DNA of 64,000 nt from Krasilnikovozyma curviuscula (GCA_014825775.1 MVAQ01000060.1:1-64000); one strand, 5' to 3'. Shown: positions 20,801 to 34,352, counted from the stretch's first letter. Numbers and translations are program-made. Notes: a model not told the origin generated them from the letters alone.

Positions 20801-23224
20801 TTGTTACTCGTAGGTCTTACAAAGAATAGAGATGCCCTATTGTCCCACATGGAGGATCTACGAAAGCAGAAGCTTAAGTTGAAACCTGAAGATGCTTTGA
20901 TGGCTGAGATCAATAGAACAGACGCGGACATGCAGATAGTCAGAGATGATCTTGTGAGTGATTGTTATTTAAAATCTATAGCTTTCCCTCTGACATCCTA
21001 CCCTTGCTTCGACCTTTAGGATGGCACCAACCTCCGCTTGAACGATCTCCACAAAGAACTCAAATCGATTGAGAAGGACGTCAAGTCTACAACTGCGGAA
21101 ATTGCAAAGGTGTGTCCTTTGACTGGTCTAACTCGTATCATTCACGCACTAACGAGAGAGGTAACCTCCTTTTCTTAGCAAACTGAGTCCCTCAAGAAGG
21201 TTGATGCTGATGTCGCTCGCTTAGAGAAGACAGTTTTCTCAGCGGAGGACAAGACCTTCGCTTCGTTCTGCAAACGAATCAAGATTGCGAACATTCGAGA
21301 ATATGAGAGCGAGCAACTGGATGTGGTTCAAGCCGAAGAGGAGGCTAAGGTCAAGTTTGAGCTTCAAATCACGCGTCTCAATCACCAGTAAGCGCAATCC
21401 CAAGTTTTGTCTAGCTCGAAATCGAGCGATATTTACAATTCTACCTATTCTCTAGAATTTCCTTCGAAAATGAACAACTCAAAACCACGAAGAAGCGTCT
21501 TGAGCAGCTGCAGAACTCTAGCAAAGAAGAACGCTCCACGCTGAAGGAACACCAACTGGCGAAGGAAAAACTTGAGACGAGCATCGCTGTTGCTGAAGAA
21601 GAGATCAACAGCTTACGAGAAAATATGAAGGAAGCTACGCTTGAATTAGAAAAGACGACGGAAGCGCTAGAAGAGGCCAAACGAGCGGTCTCAAAGTCTA
21701 GCAAAGTGTTGGATAAGATCTCCAAGGATATTGGTGCCTCGGTGTGTTTAATCTCAAACAATTTCTCTTTTCGTATCTTTTTGTATCATCCTGCTGACTT
21801 TTGCATCTTCCCAGAATGACGTGATCGAGAAACTTTCTACTGAACGCACTGTGGTATACCGGCGTTGTAAATTCGAAGGCGTTGAGTTGCCTCTTGCTGC
21901 AGGCTCCCTGAACTCTGTCCCAATCGATGCCGATGAGGTAAGCCAAGTTTATGGATATGATAAAGGAAGGCGACTCATTACGCTGTGGTTTACTTGTCAG
22001 GCTGATGTGGATGTGGCTCCGATGGACGTCGACAACGACGACGAGAACACACAAACTCCTGCGAAGACACGAGACTTTGGTATCGAAGTAGACTTTTCTG
22101 AGTTGGACGAAGACGACAAAGAGGTGAGTATTAACCATTTTATGACTTCTTTGCCTCAGTGCCTATGTTGAAACCATCAATTAATTCCGGTAGAATGGAT
22201 CCGAAGATTTCGGCGAAGAGATGGAGAACTCTATCGCAAAAATCGAAGCAGAGATCCTGAAGTTGGAGCCCAACATGAAAGCTGCTGAAAGGTGAGAGAC
22301 GCTTTCATTCTACTGTTGCAGATGTCATTTGCTCACCATGCCTTCCTTACAGAATGAGTGGAGTTCAAGAAAAGCTTGTCCAGACTGAGAAGGATGTTGA
22401 GAAGGCTAGAAAGGAAACCAACACGGCCAAAGAGGAATTCAACACTGTCAAGAAGAAGCGATGCGATCTGTTCAACAAAGCGTTCACGCATATTTCTGAA
22501 CGGATCGATCAAGTATACAAGGACCTCACAAAAGGAAAAGCTGCACCTATGGGTGGTGTTGCATACCTCAGTTTGGAAGATAGCGAAGTACGGCTTCATT
22601 TAGCGGGAGTTTGTTTCTAAATGTGCACTACTGACTTCTGCATCTCTCGTTGTAACAGGAACCTTACCTTGCCGGTTTAAAATATCATGCAATGCCTCCT
22701 ATGAAGAGATTCAGAGATATGGATCAGCTTTCAGGAGGAGAACAGACGGTTGCCGCACTAGCATTGTTACTAGCAATTCACAGGTATGTTTGCATCTATG
22801 ACCACACGGATCTCTCATATTTACTCCCAATTTTGACTTATTCTTACTTCCTCCAGCTATCAACCTGCTCCATTCTTCGTCCTGGATGAGGTCGACGCTG
22901 CTCTCGACCCTACGAACGTTGCAAGGGTAGGTAACTACCTCAGACAGCACTCATCCTCCAGCTTCCAGTTCATTGTGATTAGTTTGAAAGAGTCAGTTCT
23001 CTTTGTTCTCATTACCATCCAAAGAAACCTGTCTGATCTATTTACCGTAGTACTCTTTATGAGCGCTCAAACTCTCTCGTTGGCATTTACCGTGATCAAG
23101 ATGTAAACTCTTCGCGATCTATGACCCTCGATCTTACTACTGTAAGCTGTCATACTATGTTCTGATATCAATTCGTCAATAGACTGACATACTTTTGCTG
23201 TTGCAGTATGACGAGGATGCTTAG
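17829..23224 (+). CDS. SMC1: Cohesin subunit SMC1
   Basis: Twenty-five coding exons, about 1,247 residues, the usual size for Smc1. The first coding exon is only the ATG (17829..17831), spliced to 17901..17932 and 18006..18323 to read [16 protein letters not shown]. Walker A GPNGSGKS is at residues 31-38. Long coiled coils flank the hinge, which begins [16 protein letters not shown] and contains [11 protein letters not shown]. The C-terminal head has signature [18 protein letters not shown] and Walker [13 protein letters not shown]. Smc1 pairs with Smc3 and kleisin Rad21/Scc1 to form the cohesin ring for sister-chromatid cohesion and repair. The intron at 20087..20154 starts with GC instead of GT. 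The final exon codes for only YDEDA before the stop. The boundary at about 19787 is uncertain by one base. Convergent with the serine-rich gene, 173 bases apart. Confidence 0.95.
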
Positions 23225-23397
23225 TTTAATCTCTCTACCTTTCTGTTACCGGTCTCACAAATTCATGTTGTTTCTATGTAAACGTATCGCCTTCCATTCT
23301 AATTGGCCTTTGGAGAAAGACTATCACTTCAGTGGACGAAGATAGAGATACAACGATGTGTCATGTGACATGAATCATGTACCATTAAAGTATAGTG

Positions 23398-26300
23398 CTA
23401 CTGGTTAGAGACTGCTGTAACATATGAGGCGGCGCTTTCAGCTCTCTCTGGAGGGCCGCGTTCTGCTGGGGTGTTCAACGAAGGTGTAGGGGTTACTGAT
23501 CTGTCCGACCCAAAGGTCGATCTACGGGCAAGAGCAGGTCTAGGCGAAGGAAGATGAGCGGGAATCGGGGTAGATTCAGTGTCCGCCGGTGGGGGTGATG
23601 ATCCTCTGAAATAGCTTTCAATGTATAATGGCGCTGTGTCGTAGCTAGTGGAAGATATGCTTGAGCCCAGAGGGATCGGGAGAGCACTATTGCGAGATTG
23701 GGTTGACGACATGCCATCTTCAGGGGCACTGTAGTAATGCGAGTTGGAGGTGCTGGTATCGTCAAGCGTCGTGGAGACAGAAGCAGGTGTATCCATGTAA
23801 CTGGCGGCTTCTCTACGACTTGGGTTTACAGGCGGTGTTGGGAACTTTGGGATAGAGTATCGGGAGGAAGTCGCAGACGCAGATAAGTCCGAAGGGTGAA
23901 CTGCACTAGATCTCAGGCTGGATGAAAGTTGAGAAGTGCCTCGTGTTGTTCGTAGTCGATCGTCTAACCCGCTGTCGCCTAGTTCATCTGGATATGATGA
24001 CAACCGACGAGTGAAGGCGTCGAAATTCGACGTAGTTTCCACTGGCGACACAATTGTAGAGCGGGATGAAGTGGGTCCCTGTCGGAGTACAGCGTCGGAT
24101 CCTATGAACATTGCATTTCTTCAGTCAGACAAAAATTGATTTGAAAGGAAGAAGATGAACGTACCTGTTTCTGAAATACCATCGTACTGAGACCTGGAAG
24201 ATGATCTGCGCTCTCGCGATTCGGTGGGGGTTCCCAACTGCTCAAAAGTATCGACGATCTGTTTAATATTTCCTCGAGGACTTCGTCTGGGAGGAAGCTG
24301 TAGGTCAACTGGAGAAGGAGTCTGTTTATAACCGAGCTCCAGCTCAGTCTCGTCACCCTTCAAAATCCCGAGAGCTGGAATTTCAGGCCGATGAGAGGGT
24401 CCATGAATGGAATACTGGGCGAGCGGATGCGGCGATTGGGCTGTGAATGAATAGGATGGCCCAGGGATTGATTGATGAGGTTCCCGAGGAGATGGACGCC
24501 AAAAGACATCCTGGTTCATTGATAATGAAGTCAGCAAGAGATTCATTCAGAGCAATCTTACAGACGGATACTTACTTTTTCGTCAATTTCATCGTAAAAA
24601 TTGATACCAGGAGATGGTGATTCGTCTAAGTCAGTGATGTAGCTCGATCTAAAAGGCGAAAGCGTGGATCGGTTGTCACCCATGAGAGGCTCTGATCTGA
24701 AGACTGGTTTAGGAAGAACTGGTGGAAACGGAGCAGCCACAGAGGCATGAGAGGATACAGATGCGTTTCCACTGTGCCTGTTGCTGTGTATGTTGGAAGG
24801 CCCAGACGAGGATGCTTCCGAATACTCCGACGCAGTCATTGAGTTGACCATCGCACGGTGGGCACGAGCTTCGTCCATTCTAGCTTCCAAACTCGATTTT
24901 TTAGATCTCAATGATGTTGAAACCCTCATGGGTTCAGAGACCGAAGATTGATGCGTCTGCCATGGTTCACGCGACGATCCAGGAGGTGTAGGAGCAATTC
25001 TAGTAGGCACAAACTTGTGGTGGTAGTTGTGAGGACTGTTGGGTTGGGACCGAATAGATTCAGAAACTTGTCGACGGTGGGATGACGTGACTGATGTGTT
25101 CGGTGAGCTAATGGCGACGCCAAATCCGACAGGAATGGGTGGAAGTTGCATCGTCGGTGGTGGAATTGGTGAGATACTGCTTCTTTTTGCGCTGATGGGT
25201 GATTCAGGCTGAGGGCGAGGGCGACTTTTCAAAGCGTCGGTGACGGGCAAAATATTTGGTAGCGACGTTTTCTTCTTAACCACCTTCCTTGATGACTCGA
25301 CAGCAGGCGTGTTGCTGCCAACTGATCCACCTCTCTGAAGCGATGTCGTGTTGGTGGGCTCCTTGAAGGTCAAAGCACTTCGAGCAGGATCTTTAGGAGT
25401 GTAGCTCGACGCGGAAAACTCGCGTCTGAAGAGTTGATTCCGAGGCGTGACTGGTTGATCGGTCAGCACTTCCACGTTGGATTCCGCTCGCTTGCCGGTC
25501 TGTCTCGACTCAGCCCCTAAGCCCTGGAAATAATCTGGAGTTCTATTGGTGCCACTCCTAGTTGAGAAGGAAAGCGCCCGACTTCTATCCCCAACATCAC
25601 TACCAATCTTGTTGACGGCTGAAGACTGACTGTCGAAGGGCAAGCGTTGATGCGAGGTGCCTCTTGAGAAGATATGCTTTAGACCCATAGAGCCAGTAGA
25701 ACCGGCTCGAGCTCTAGTCTGCTGCTTCTCCATCGACGGCTTCCGAGCATGAGAGAACGACCGATTGAGCGACCCTTGCGTCGCCTTTGCCCATCGTTCC
25801 CTCTCTGCCAACCTATCCTGACCTTCCTTCAGGACCCGAGCATCCGAGTCGACGCTGGGTGCTACACTCGGTGCTGAAGTTCTCCGAGTTCTACGAGCGC
25901 GGGGACCAATTGACGACACATCGTCTTCGATTCCAGCCGCCAATCGACCATGGGTCAGATCATGTGGGATTTTACTAGGCCTGTGTTCCTGCAACCGTTT
26001 TGCTGGAGACTCCTCAGGACTGGCTGGAGGAGTAATGAGGAACGGTCGAAGTCGAGGTGCAGGGTAAACAAATGTATCGCACGCCGTCTTGGCTTCGAAC
26101 GCCTTCATGGGCGACGGTCGGGAAGGTGAGGGTGGTGTGAGCTGCTGCCTACTGTTCCGACTCAGCATGCGGAGGTCGGGGACAGAATTAAATGCTGACA
26201 TGCCGCTGCTGCCTTTGCGGGTAGAAATTGGGTTGTGATCGGATGCTGGCAGCGGTGGAAGATATGGGTTACTGGAGAGCTGGTATCTCGTTGAAGAGTA

Positions 26301-27380
26301 TTTTTCGTCGGGAAATAATGCAAGGTGGGAATATGGGTGGGGCTTCTCTTGTTCAGGAGGGAACAGGTATTCGTATTGGTGGCCACCATAAGGTTGAGAA
26401 GCAGGTCCTGCGACGGCGTTTTCTGGTTGATTCGTGACACTCTTTGAGCGAGGTCTGGCACGAAGGGGTGGGTGTTGTGCCAAATCTTGGTTAAGTCGCT
26501 GGTAGTTGTCTTCGATTGGCCTGATGGTGAAACGAGGCCCTAACAGTGGTGTCGCAACTTCGTTCACATTTGCTGTTGGAAAAGTGAGCGGATTGATTCC
26601 TTTACGGGGGATGTGCGACCACCACACGCTACCAGCGGATACTCCAGTGTTATCGGTGGGCCTCCCTGAGAAAGAAGGTGCCGTAGCTGGGGTTGAGTCG
26701 ACTGCCATAGGATTCGAAGGTGTCCTACTCAAGCTGGCTTCTGACGACAGATAGCGACTTTGACCAACCGATACGAATGGCTCATAACCACCAACAACTG
26801 AGGCGCTCCCACTTTTCTGTCCGTGGCCAGACGACGACCCACTACTACTGCTGCCTCCCGTGTTCCTGCTGGTGATACCGCGACCGCCGTGTTGGAGTGG
26901 TGTGAACTGAGGAGACTCGCCTATTCCAGTTTTGAAAGGGGACGAGGGTGCGTTTCTTATTTTCTCTGTCGATGAATGAGTTTGCTGCTCAGCTGGGTGT
27001 AGGTTCATGCGCATCGGCTGCTGTTGACTGAAGCTCGCGAAGGCTGGGACAGGGGGTAAAGGGTCGCTGAAAGCTGACGACAAACCTGTCCAATCCGTTC
27101 TTTGTTGATCACCAAGTTGAGAGGAGATTGGTCCCTTGTACCTTTTTCCATCAGACAGAAACAATGCGAAGGCGAAAGCGAAGCTATTAGCCACACTAAT
27201 AAAATTATGATGGCTCGAGGTCTTTTGTTCGACTCACGGAAGGTACCACGAATCTCTGTTCACAGCATTGGGTGGGGAGCTGCTGAGAGCACTATGCTGA
27301 TTGGGAGTGCTGACCTGGCCATTGTTTGCTCTGGGCAGGAACCTTCTCAGACTGAACGAGCCACCGCCATTTTCACCCAT
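23398..27380 (-). CDS. Long serine/proline-rich low-complexity protein, unknown function
   Basis: Four exons: 27238..27380, 24576..27141, 24165..24510, 23398..24101; 1252 residues. The start was set at MGENGGGSFSLRRF because its exon ends in a GTGAGT donor that joins in phase to YKGPISSQLGDQQ. The protein is almost wholly low complexity (Ser, Pro, Thr, Arg) with many RS/SP sites and no globular domain or membrane segment that I recognise. Recurrent short elements include PPSPSRPSP, RRTRRTSAPS and SPIPPP, typical of disordered, phosphorylation-rich scaffolds in polarity or signalling. A slightly more ordered patch, FYDEIDEKDVFWRPSPREP, spans the exon 2/3 junction. No function is assigned. Confidence 0.72.
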
Positions 27381-27926
27381 CCCTTCAAGGCTGCCACCAT
27401 TCAGGAGCGCCAGTGACGTAGAGAAGATTAGGTTGAAGAGAGGAAAGGGGGTATCAAGGCGTTATAAAGTAAAAAGAGGGTGAATAGAGTAATTTTGGAT
27501 AAAAGAAGTTGGTTGGAAGGCAGACCTTCGACGACGCGGAAATGAGGATGGGGTGCAGCGGATCCTGTGCGAGAGCCTCTTTTGGGCAAGCTTCCGAAGA
27601 AGATGGCCAAGGTCGACTAACTAGAATAAGTCGGAAGGAAGAGGGGATCAAGCTGCTGGAAACAGGTCGAGGTGTTTTTACTTAGAACTATTTGAGGTTC
27701 CAAGTGTGTGCCACCATAAATTGCGTCGAAACGTAAATTGCATCACGATTCATACTGATCTGCTCTCATCGCTGTCGCATGGCTTCGCTAGAAGGTTTGG
27801 TAAAGTTGAGTTTATCCAGAGTAATTTCTAGGCATCTCGTCAATAGTTGATACAACACAAGAGATATATAGTCCCAAAGAGCTACGGCCATTTATTTATT
27901 TTTCCGATCTGAACGTCTAAAACTCG
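27381..27926. other. Intergenic, promoter of the serine-rich gene
   Basis: 546 bases between the serine-rich gene's start and the stop of the upstream ADGF gene (both leftward). I see an AT-rich stretch near 27880-27910 but no coding exon; small open frames have no splice or family support. Confidence 0.45.
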
Positions 27927-30065
27927 TCAGTCAAGAACCCACTCACAGAACTTGAGCCACTCTTTATCCCAGATTCGTAATGCATTCTGCTTCATATCCG
28001 TTTCCATCAGAGAATACTAGGATGCAGAGAGAGGAAAAGAGTGGGTCAGCTCCTCTCAACGGTTCGGGTCGAGGACGACCCGATCGTAAATGCGGCGAGC
28101 TCACCTCAATGGATTGACGCGCCAAAACGCCCATGGAGATGAGACCCGTAGCTTCAGACGCAGCGAGCACTTGAAAGAAATCGTACGTAAGACCCATGTT
28201 GTTGAATATCTGAGGATCGTCGCATGACAGGACGACCTTGACGTCACTGTTGAGCAGGATTTGGATTGGGTGAGAGAGAATCGAGGACGTGTATCGCTAT
28301 TTCATTCAATCGACGTCAGCTTCTTGAATACTTTTTGTAAGAAGGATGGAAGGTTAGACTTACCAAAAGCTCGTTAGAGATTGGGCACATCTCGATACAG
28401 ATTCCCTGTTCCTTACATTTCTGCATCAAAAGCGGGTGTTTCGCCAGAGAGAAGCCATGACCGATCCGTTTGGTACCCTTGGGATGGAAAGGAAAAGAGA
28501 GAACCGATTGTGAGTGGAAAGCTGACGCCAAGCCCCCCTGCTTGTAAGTAAGCGACTCACGAGCAATATCGCATCAAAGAGGTTGTGATCAACCTTATCA
28601 CCGTCTCCAAGAGTCTCTCCGGCGTGGAACACGAAAGGAATCTCGACACCTTCCTCCTGTTGGCGTTTCTGGAAATTCAGCAAGCTGGGGAGGTAGTACG
28701 CTAGAGGGTTGAACGGATCTTCGTGCGCGACAAGATCGAAGCCGCAGATGAGGTCAGGGAAGGCCTTTTTGAGTTCAATGCAGTCTTCCATCGCGGCCAG
28801 TAGAGCGTCGTTATCAATGAACCGGAGGGTGGTGTAGATGATCTTCACAGGTGAACATGGCACAGGCCGTTGATCAACGCCGGCAGGTTTAGACGATAGA
28901 AATCGCCGTTAGCACAGGTCACTTACGTCACACATCTTAGATGATTTTTATTAGCAACTATACTGACCTTAGCTCCCCAGAACTCCTCCCCTCTACCGGC
29001 AGCCCGGAGCTCGTCCTTGAGCTCTTTCAACACCTCCTGGTAGATCCCAACCATCTCAAGATGAGTCAGGTCATTGATGCAGGTACCAGCTCTAACATAG
29101 GTTGGGTAGAAGAAGTTGATTCGGGTCTCGATGTACGACACGCCATCCTCGATGCAGCCCAGGAAGACTTGTTTTAGGTACGCGCGGTAGATGGGCTCGT
29201 AAGAGATGATGCCGTGGCAGAGCTGGAAGGTGGAACCGAACTTTGTCCAGATCTTGGCCGCCGTGTTGAATGCGTCGTATGCTTCACCAGGTTGGATAGA
29301 TAGCAATGAGACGATGATGTCGTCGAATGCCTGGCCACCCTCTGGATATTCATCACGAGCCTTCTTGATGGGGACCCACTCGTCCGCTTTGTATTCCGGT
29401 GAGAAGATGGAGATATCAGACGTGACCTTGAAGGACGCGGGCTGGGCGCTGAACTGGACCGGTAAAGGAGTGTAGCTCGACGTGAAAGCTGCCGCGCTGG
29501 TGAGTGGGACGGATGCCCGGATGTGGATCTCATCGTACTTGTAGGCTTCAGAAAGAACGAATCGAGCAGTGTTCATGGCGTCAAAATGGCCATGCAAGCT
29601 GGTGCCAATAAAATTCAAAAAGCAAGAATCAGCTCAGTATTCCTGCACCTTTGTAGGCGACGAAATGGCATAAAAAAAACCAAAATGCAACAGATGCTCA
29701 CATAGCTCCCTTGGGCATCTTTTTGAGGAGTTTGAATAAAGAGGTGTCTTCGATGATGTTCTTCGCTGTCTGGAATAATAAATAAACATGGTATGGTCTA
29801 CTTCAGCCTCGAATCCTAACGGGCTCCTACTAGGGAGAGGTCTTCATACCAAGAAGTTCATTCCTGGGAACACACTCTCATCGTGAGCTTCGTTCCATAT
29901 GGTGTCCCTCTCTCTGTCACGGATGGCTCTGACCTTAGTCTCAGCTTGAGCTTCGACGCTGGACAGGTTGGCGAGCTTGGTAGCGTCGAACCGTAAAGCC
30001 TTCTCCTCTTTGATAAGAGCAGCTCTGGCTTCCCCATAGGATTCGAGGGAATGAATGCAGGCCAT
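27927..30065 (-). CDS. Adenosine deaminase of the ADGF/ADA2 (CECR1-like) family
   Basis: Seven exons: 29850..30065, 29702..29769, 28968..29598, 28561..28842, 28364..28477, 28105..28296, 27927..28016; 530 residues. Metal-binding and catalytic motifs of the amidohydrolase deaminases appear in order: MPKGAILHGHFDAM (HxH), IPFVFHAGETLGDG (HAGE), GTKRIGHGFSL, then CIEMCPISNELL, and VVLSCDDPQIF (the DDP motif). The N-terminal region and the SYETRINF-type block (GVSYIETRINFFYP) place it in the ADGF/ADA2 branch rather than the small ADA1 or AMP deaminases. It should hydrolyse (deoxy)adenosine to (deoxy)inosine. I see no N-terminal signal peptide (MACIHSLESYGEAR), so secretion, usual for animal ADA2, is doubtful. 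The third intron is 125 bases, longer than its neighbours. Confidence 0.9.
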
Positions 30066-31614
30066 CGGGTGAGAGTTCACTTTGGTTGGGAGCAGCTTTA
30101 GATTCGAAGGGGGAAAGGGTCAGGCCGCTTTGACTCTGCCGCCACGTCCCACACGGTCACCTACTCGAGTTCACAGTTCACTGATGTTGAGAAGCACGCC
30201 GCTGATAAAGCGTCCCGTGCTGACATCTACCTTCTCTCACTACTCTCCCATATCTTTTCCAAATTCCATCCGAACTTTCAGGGTGAGTCTCCGTTCGGTT
30301 CTTAAAGACCATCTGGAGTCTGGTTGCCGGACTATCACAGCTTCTGTTCCGGAGATAGTTCCAACTTGATGCCACAAAAGCTGAAGTTCCCATTGGAAAT
30401 TTGAGAGTGATTTGTTGGATCAGATCTTGTGAAACAACACCAGGCCCACTCGCGCAGGCTGTATGTTGTTTTCCTTGTCTTCCCACTCGACGCGACCGAA
30501 AGCTGACAGCCCGCGTCCACTCATGGACGGACCAAATTCAAGGTAGAACTGCTTGTCTTTTTCGTCTACCTTTTTTACGCTATTTATAAATTTGCATTCC
30601 CATTCTAACAGCAGAGGGAAACGTCAGTTTATTACTCTGTGTTTATGCATGATCTCTCATCTTTGTTGCTGCCGTCATCTCCGGCATTTGTCATCTGAGA
30701 TGTCCAATTCTTATAATTCATTGGATCCCGCTTCAGATACCTGGTGTGGGGGCCGGGGGCTGGTCTTGACCTGTAACGGAGATGTGATTCGCCCGTGGAA
30801 GCTACGCTGATTTAGTCTTGGAGAACAGCAGATCATGATCTCGCTCGCAGACTTACGGAAAGAGCAACCACCGATTCCTTACTCCAGCTCTTGTTTAGAT
30901 GAGGTTTTTTTTAGGTCGTGTTGTACCAAAAGTTTGCATCGCTGCTAAATTCCTGTACAAGTGATTGGGTTTGTCCCACAAGTCATCCCCAGCGCTGTGA
31001 CCCCTCACCGATGATCGTTGTTTCCCCCCGTCTTGCGAATTACACTCGCCGTCGAACCTACTCCCACCTCCTGGCCATTTCCAATGCCCGACTGGTTTCT
31101 TCAATCCGTTTGTTCCTCAGAGCCGCCCCATACAGAGAAACTATTCTTTTGCCAAGGACTGAAAACCTTTCTCGCGTAGTATCTCTCGCACGCCTCGCAG
31201 CTCAATCGAGCCTGCCGTACAATGATCGTTTGAACCAATCAAATGGGAGATGCCGCCGAGCACATCCCCCGGGCCCATGTGTGCTGGCGAATTACAAATG
31301 GAGTCTTCACGGATCTTTGAGATTACTCCCGTCTCGATCTCAAATGAAGTTGTGAAAGTCGTGAAAATGTCGGAAATGAAAGGGGTCGCTCGTACCGAAC
31401 GTGTTTACATTTTCTTTACGCCTGATTAGATCAATCGCGTTCTGTAACATTGGTACCGGGCATCGTGTGCAAAAGTATATCTCTACACTTATACAGTTGT
31501 TTAAGAATCCCCCCTCGTTAAGGTGCTCCTCGAGCTTATCTGGCGCGTTTCGAGGCAGCGCTCTCCATGCAGAGAACCCAACACGTTCGACAGGCGCAGC
31601 GCGCCATGTGTGTC

Positions 31615-31622
31615 TATAAAAA
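31615..31622 (+). promoter_or_regulatory. Distal TATA-like box of the Git1-like gene
   Basis: TATAAAAA about 255 bases before the start codon, inside gTGTCTATAAAAAGG. It is a good match to a TATA element; use in vivo is inferred. Confidence 0.35.
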
Positions 31623-31775
31623 GGATCTACCTCCAGTAATTTAGCGCCCTTCTCACATCCGACAAGGTTCTGGCATCGAGATTAGATCAAACGTGCCTCT
31701 TCATTGCCAAACAAAATTTTTGGAAACAGGGCTGCGAGTGAACAAAAAAAAAGAACGCCACGACCGTCAGGAGTG

Positions 31776-31781
31776 TATAAA
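31776..31781 (+). promoter_or_regulatory. Proximal TATA box of the Git1-like gene
   Basis: TATAAA about 95 bases before the start codon, better placed than the distal element for a transcription start about 30-60 bases downstream. Confidence 0.4.
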
Positions 31782-31846
31782 GAACACATCGGGGGGAAAC
31801 GATCTTCGTCCTTAGTGCCCATTGAAAATCCTTCCTTTCACCACCC

Positions 31847-31863
31847 CTCTCTCTCTCTCTCTC
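31847..31863 (+). repeat. CT dinucleotide repeat in the 5' leader
   Basis: An uninterrupted (CT)n run of about 17 bases ends 13 bases before the Git1-like ATG. Pyrimidine-rich leaders are common in strongly expressed fungal genes. Confidence 0.7.
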
Positions 31864-31876
31864 CACTCCGTTCAAG

Positions 31877-34352
31877 ATGTCTTCCATCGACAACATCGAA
31901 GACGAAAAGGTCAAGGATCTCGAATCGCCCGTCGCCCAAGAACTCGAGCTCACTGACGCTGAGAAGCACGCCGCCAACAAAGCTTCCCGGGCTGATGTGT
32001 TCGCGATCATCGCTTCTGGCGCTGGTAAGTATTATATTCAATTTCTATCTCTACCTCCGTAGGCGATGTATGATATCAGGGGACGGGGCGGCTCACCTCG
32101 CGTCGCGACTGATGTCCACAACAGATAACTGATCTACTTTGATCTTTTGTTCACTCTACAAGCTCTTATATCAGATGGGTACCAAAACAATCTTATGACA
32201 ACAGGTAATCTTGTGTTTAAGAAGATCTGGGGATCAGCGTATACGTCCAATCTATCTACCCAGGTGTCCAACTCGGTTAGTTCGCTTTCTCCACAATCAA
32301 TTACACTTAAATCTGACAATTTCATGACTACGCCTACGAAAAGCTCATCATCGGAGAAATCATCGGTATGATTAGTATCGGTCTCATCTGTGACCGAATT
32401 GGCAGAAAGGTAAGCTTTCGACCTGTCCAATCAAACCATGGTTATTAATCTCTCCCCGTCGTGCACCAGTCCGCCATTCTCTTCACCACTATGTGCATTG
32501 TATTGGGCTCCATCCTGGCTACTGCTTGCTCTGGATCAACTGCCCATGGCTTCTTCTGGTACGCTTGACCAATCATTCATTGATAAATGTGAAGTCGTCT
32601 GACGTGCTTTGTTTTGATTTCCACCAGGTTCATGATTGTGTCTCGTGGTATCACGGGTTTCGGTACTGGAGGAGGTCAGCTACATTTTGAACCATGCACA
32701 ATGATCTTCATAGTAAGAAATGGTACTGATCTTGCTTATCGATTGGTCTTCCAGAGTATCCCGCCTCTTCCACCTCCGCTGTCGAAGGTTCCAACGTTAA
32801 ATTCGGCATCAACCGTGGAAGAATCTTCACCCTCGTCACCAACTTGCCTCTCTCCCTTGGTGGTAAGTAATGTTTGTGCACTAACAAGAAAAATTGTGAT
32901 TAATAATGTGTTTCTTGTTGTGTAGGCCCAATGTGTTTGATCATCTTCCTCATCTGTCTCGCCGCTTCCGGGTACGATAACACCACAACCCCCGCTTCCC
33001 TCCATTCTCTCAACATTGTCTGGAGAGTTGAGTTCTCCATTGGTATCCTCTTGCCCCTCTCTGTTCTCTACTTCCGTCTCAAGATGTTGAATTCGCACCT
33101 GTACCAGAAGAACGCCCTGAAGAAAAACGTTCCCTACATGCTCGTTCTCAAGAAATATTGGCGAACCCTCCTTGGTACCGCTGGCACATGGTTTTTGTAC
33201 GATTTCGTTGTTAGTATCTTTTTCCTTCCTATTGAGAACTGCTATAGACAGCAGAAGAATAAGAGTCTGCTGTATAAAGTTGCGCTGCCGTACCTCCCGC
33301 TCACCTTTGCCGATTCTGCTTGCATCTAGACATTTCCCAATGGTGTCTTCTCTGCTGTCATTATCTCCAGCGTCATTCCAAACGCTACAACCAAGTCAAC
33401 TGCTGAGTGGACTTTGCTGCTCAACATGCTGTCTATCCCAGGTCTCCTGATCGGGTCCTACATTCTCAACTGGACTGGTCGAAGAAACCTCTTGATCATT
33501 GGTTTCTCTGGATATCTCGTCATTGGTTTGATCATTGGTTGTGCTTATGACAGAATCACCAAGATCGTCCCACTGTTTGTCATCTTTTACGGTCTCATGG
33601 TAAGCCACTTAGCCATCTTCAAGCGGTATAATTCTTGATCCTGTCTAACTGATACTGTCGGCTCTTCTTCCTCTCCCATCTCAATATCTTTTCCATGACA
33701 GCAATCCTTCGGTAACATGGGTCCCGGTAACATGGAAGGTGAGCACAAGCGTCCAATCCCTGTCTCTTGAATCAAATAAGAATGAAAAGAAGCTGATGCC
33801 CGCTCGTTCTTTTTTCTCTTCTTCCCAGGTCTTATTTCGGTGGAGTCATACCCAACTGCTTTGAGAGGAACATGTAAGTCCAAATACTTCCATGGCGATA
33901 GGGTCGCCTTTGACAGTGTTGCAACCGCACCACGGCACTCGTTCGACGGCTCACCATCTCCCTTTATTTGCAGGTTACGGACTGTCTGCTGCTGTTGGAA
34001 AGGCGGGTGCAGCCATCGGAACCCAGGCTTTCACTCCAATCCAAAACAACTTAGGTGAGTCGCGCGCAAGTCGCCCTCTACACTGCCCTGGCTCGTTATG
34101 CTGATGATATTTCCTGTGATACTTACAGGCAAGAAATGGACATTTATCATCGCCGCTATATGCGGAGTGCTGGGTATCTTGCTTGCCTTTTTCTTTGTCA
34201 AGGACAAGACGAAGGACGACCTTGCATTGGAAGATGAAATTTGGAGACAATACCTCGTCGACAACAACTTCGATGGTGAGCTTGGTGACGGGTCTATTGG
34301 TCTTCAGAAGGCTGCCGATGCCAAAGACGATGTCTCTTTGGAGTTTGCTTAA
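31877..34352 (+). CDS. Git1-like MFS permease (glycerophosphodiester / phospholipid-metabolite transporter)
   Basis: Twelve exons: 31877..32024, 32163..32275, 32344..32409, 32470..32558, 32628..32674, 32755..32862, 32926..33209, 33330..33599, 33702..33738, 33829..33873, 33974..34054, 34129..34352; 503 residues. It has a major-facilitator architecture with about 12 membrane segments. Family marks include ALISDGYQNNLMTTGN in TM1, the loop 2-3 motif LICDRIGRKSA, GFGTGGEYPASSTSA, GTWFLYDFVTFPNGVF, and SYPTALRGTCYGLSAAVGKA. The C-terminal DEIWRQYLVDNNFDG is close to the conserved tail of Git1-type transporters. In yeast, Git1 takes up glycerophosphoinositol under phosphate or inositol limitation. 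The third exon uses a weak GAAAAG acceptor. Substrate remains inferred; basidiomycetes often have several paralogues. Confidence 0.85.

Larger units (their letters stand above)
30066..31876. other. Large divergent intergenic region ADGF / Git1-like
   Basis: 1.8 kb between divergent starts, the longest gene-free stretch in the window. It contains two TATA-like boxes on the Git1-like side and a CT repeat at its edge. Scattered open frames (up to 145 codons, e.g. 30918-31355) have no recognisable protein features. Long upstream regions are typical of nutrient-regulated transporters, which may explain the size. No RNA gene was recognised. Confidence 0.45.

Noticed and set aside
30082..31860. A gene in the 1.8-kb ADGF/Git1-like intergenic region
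   Set aside because: Open frames are short, overlap each other in all phases, and none joins by splicing to a recognisable protein.
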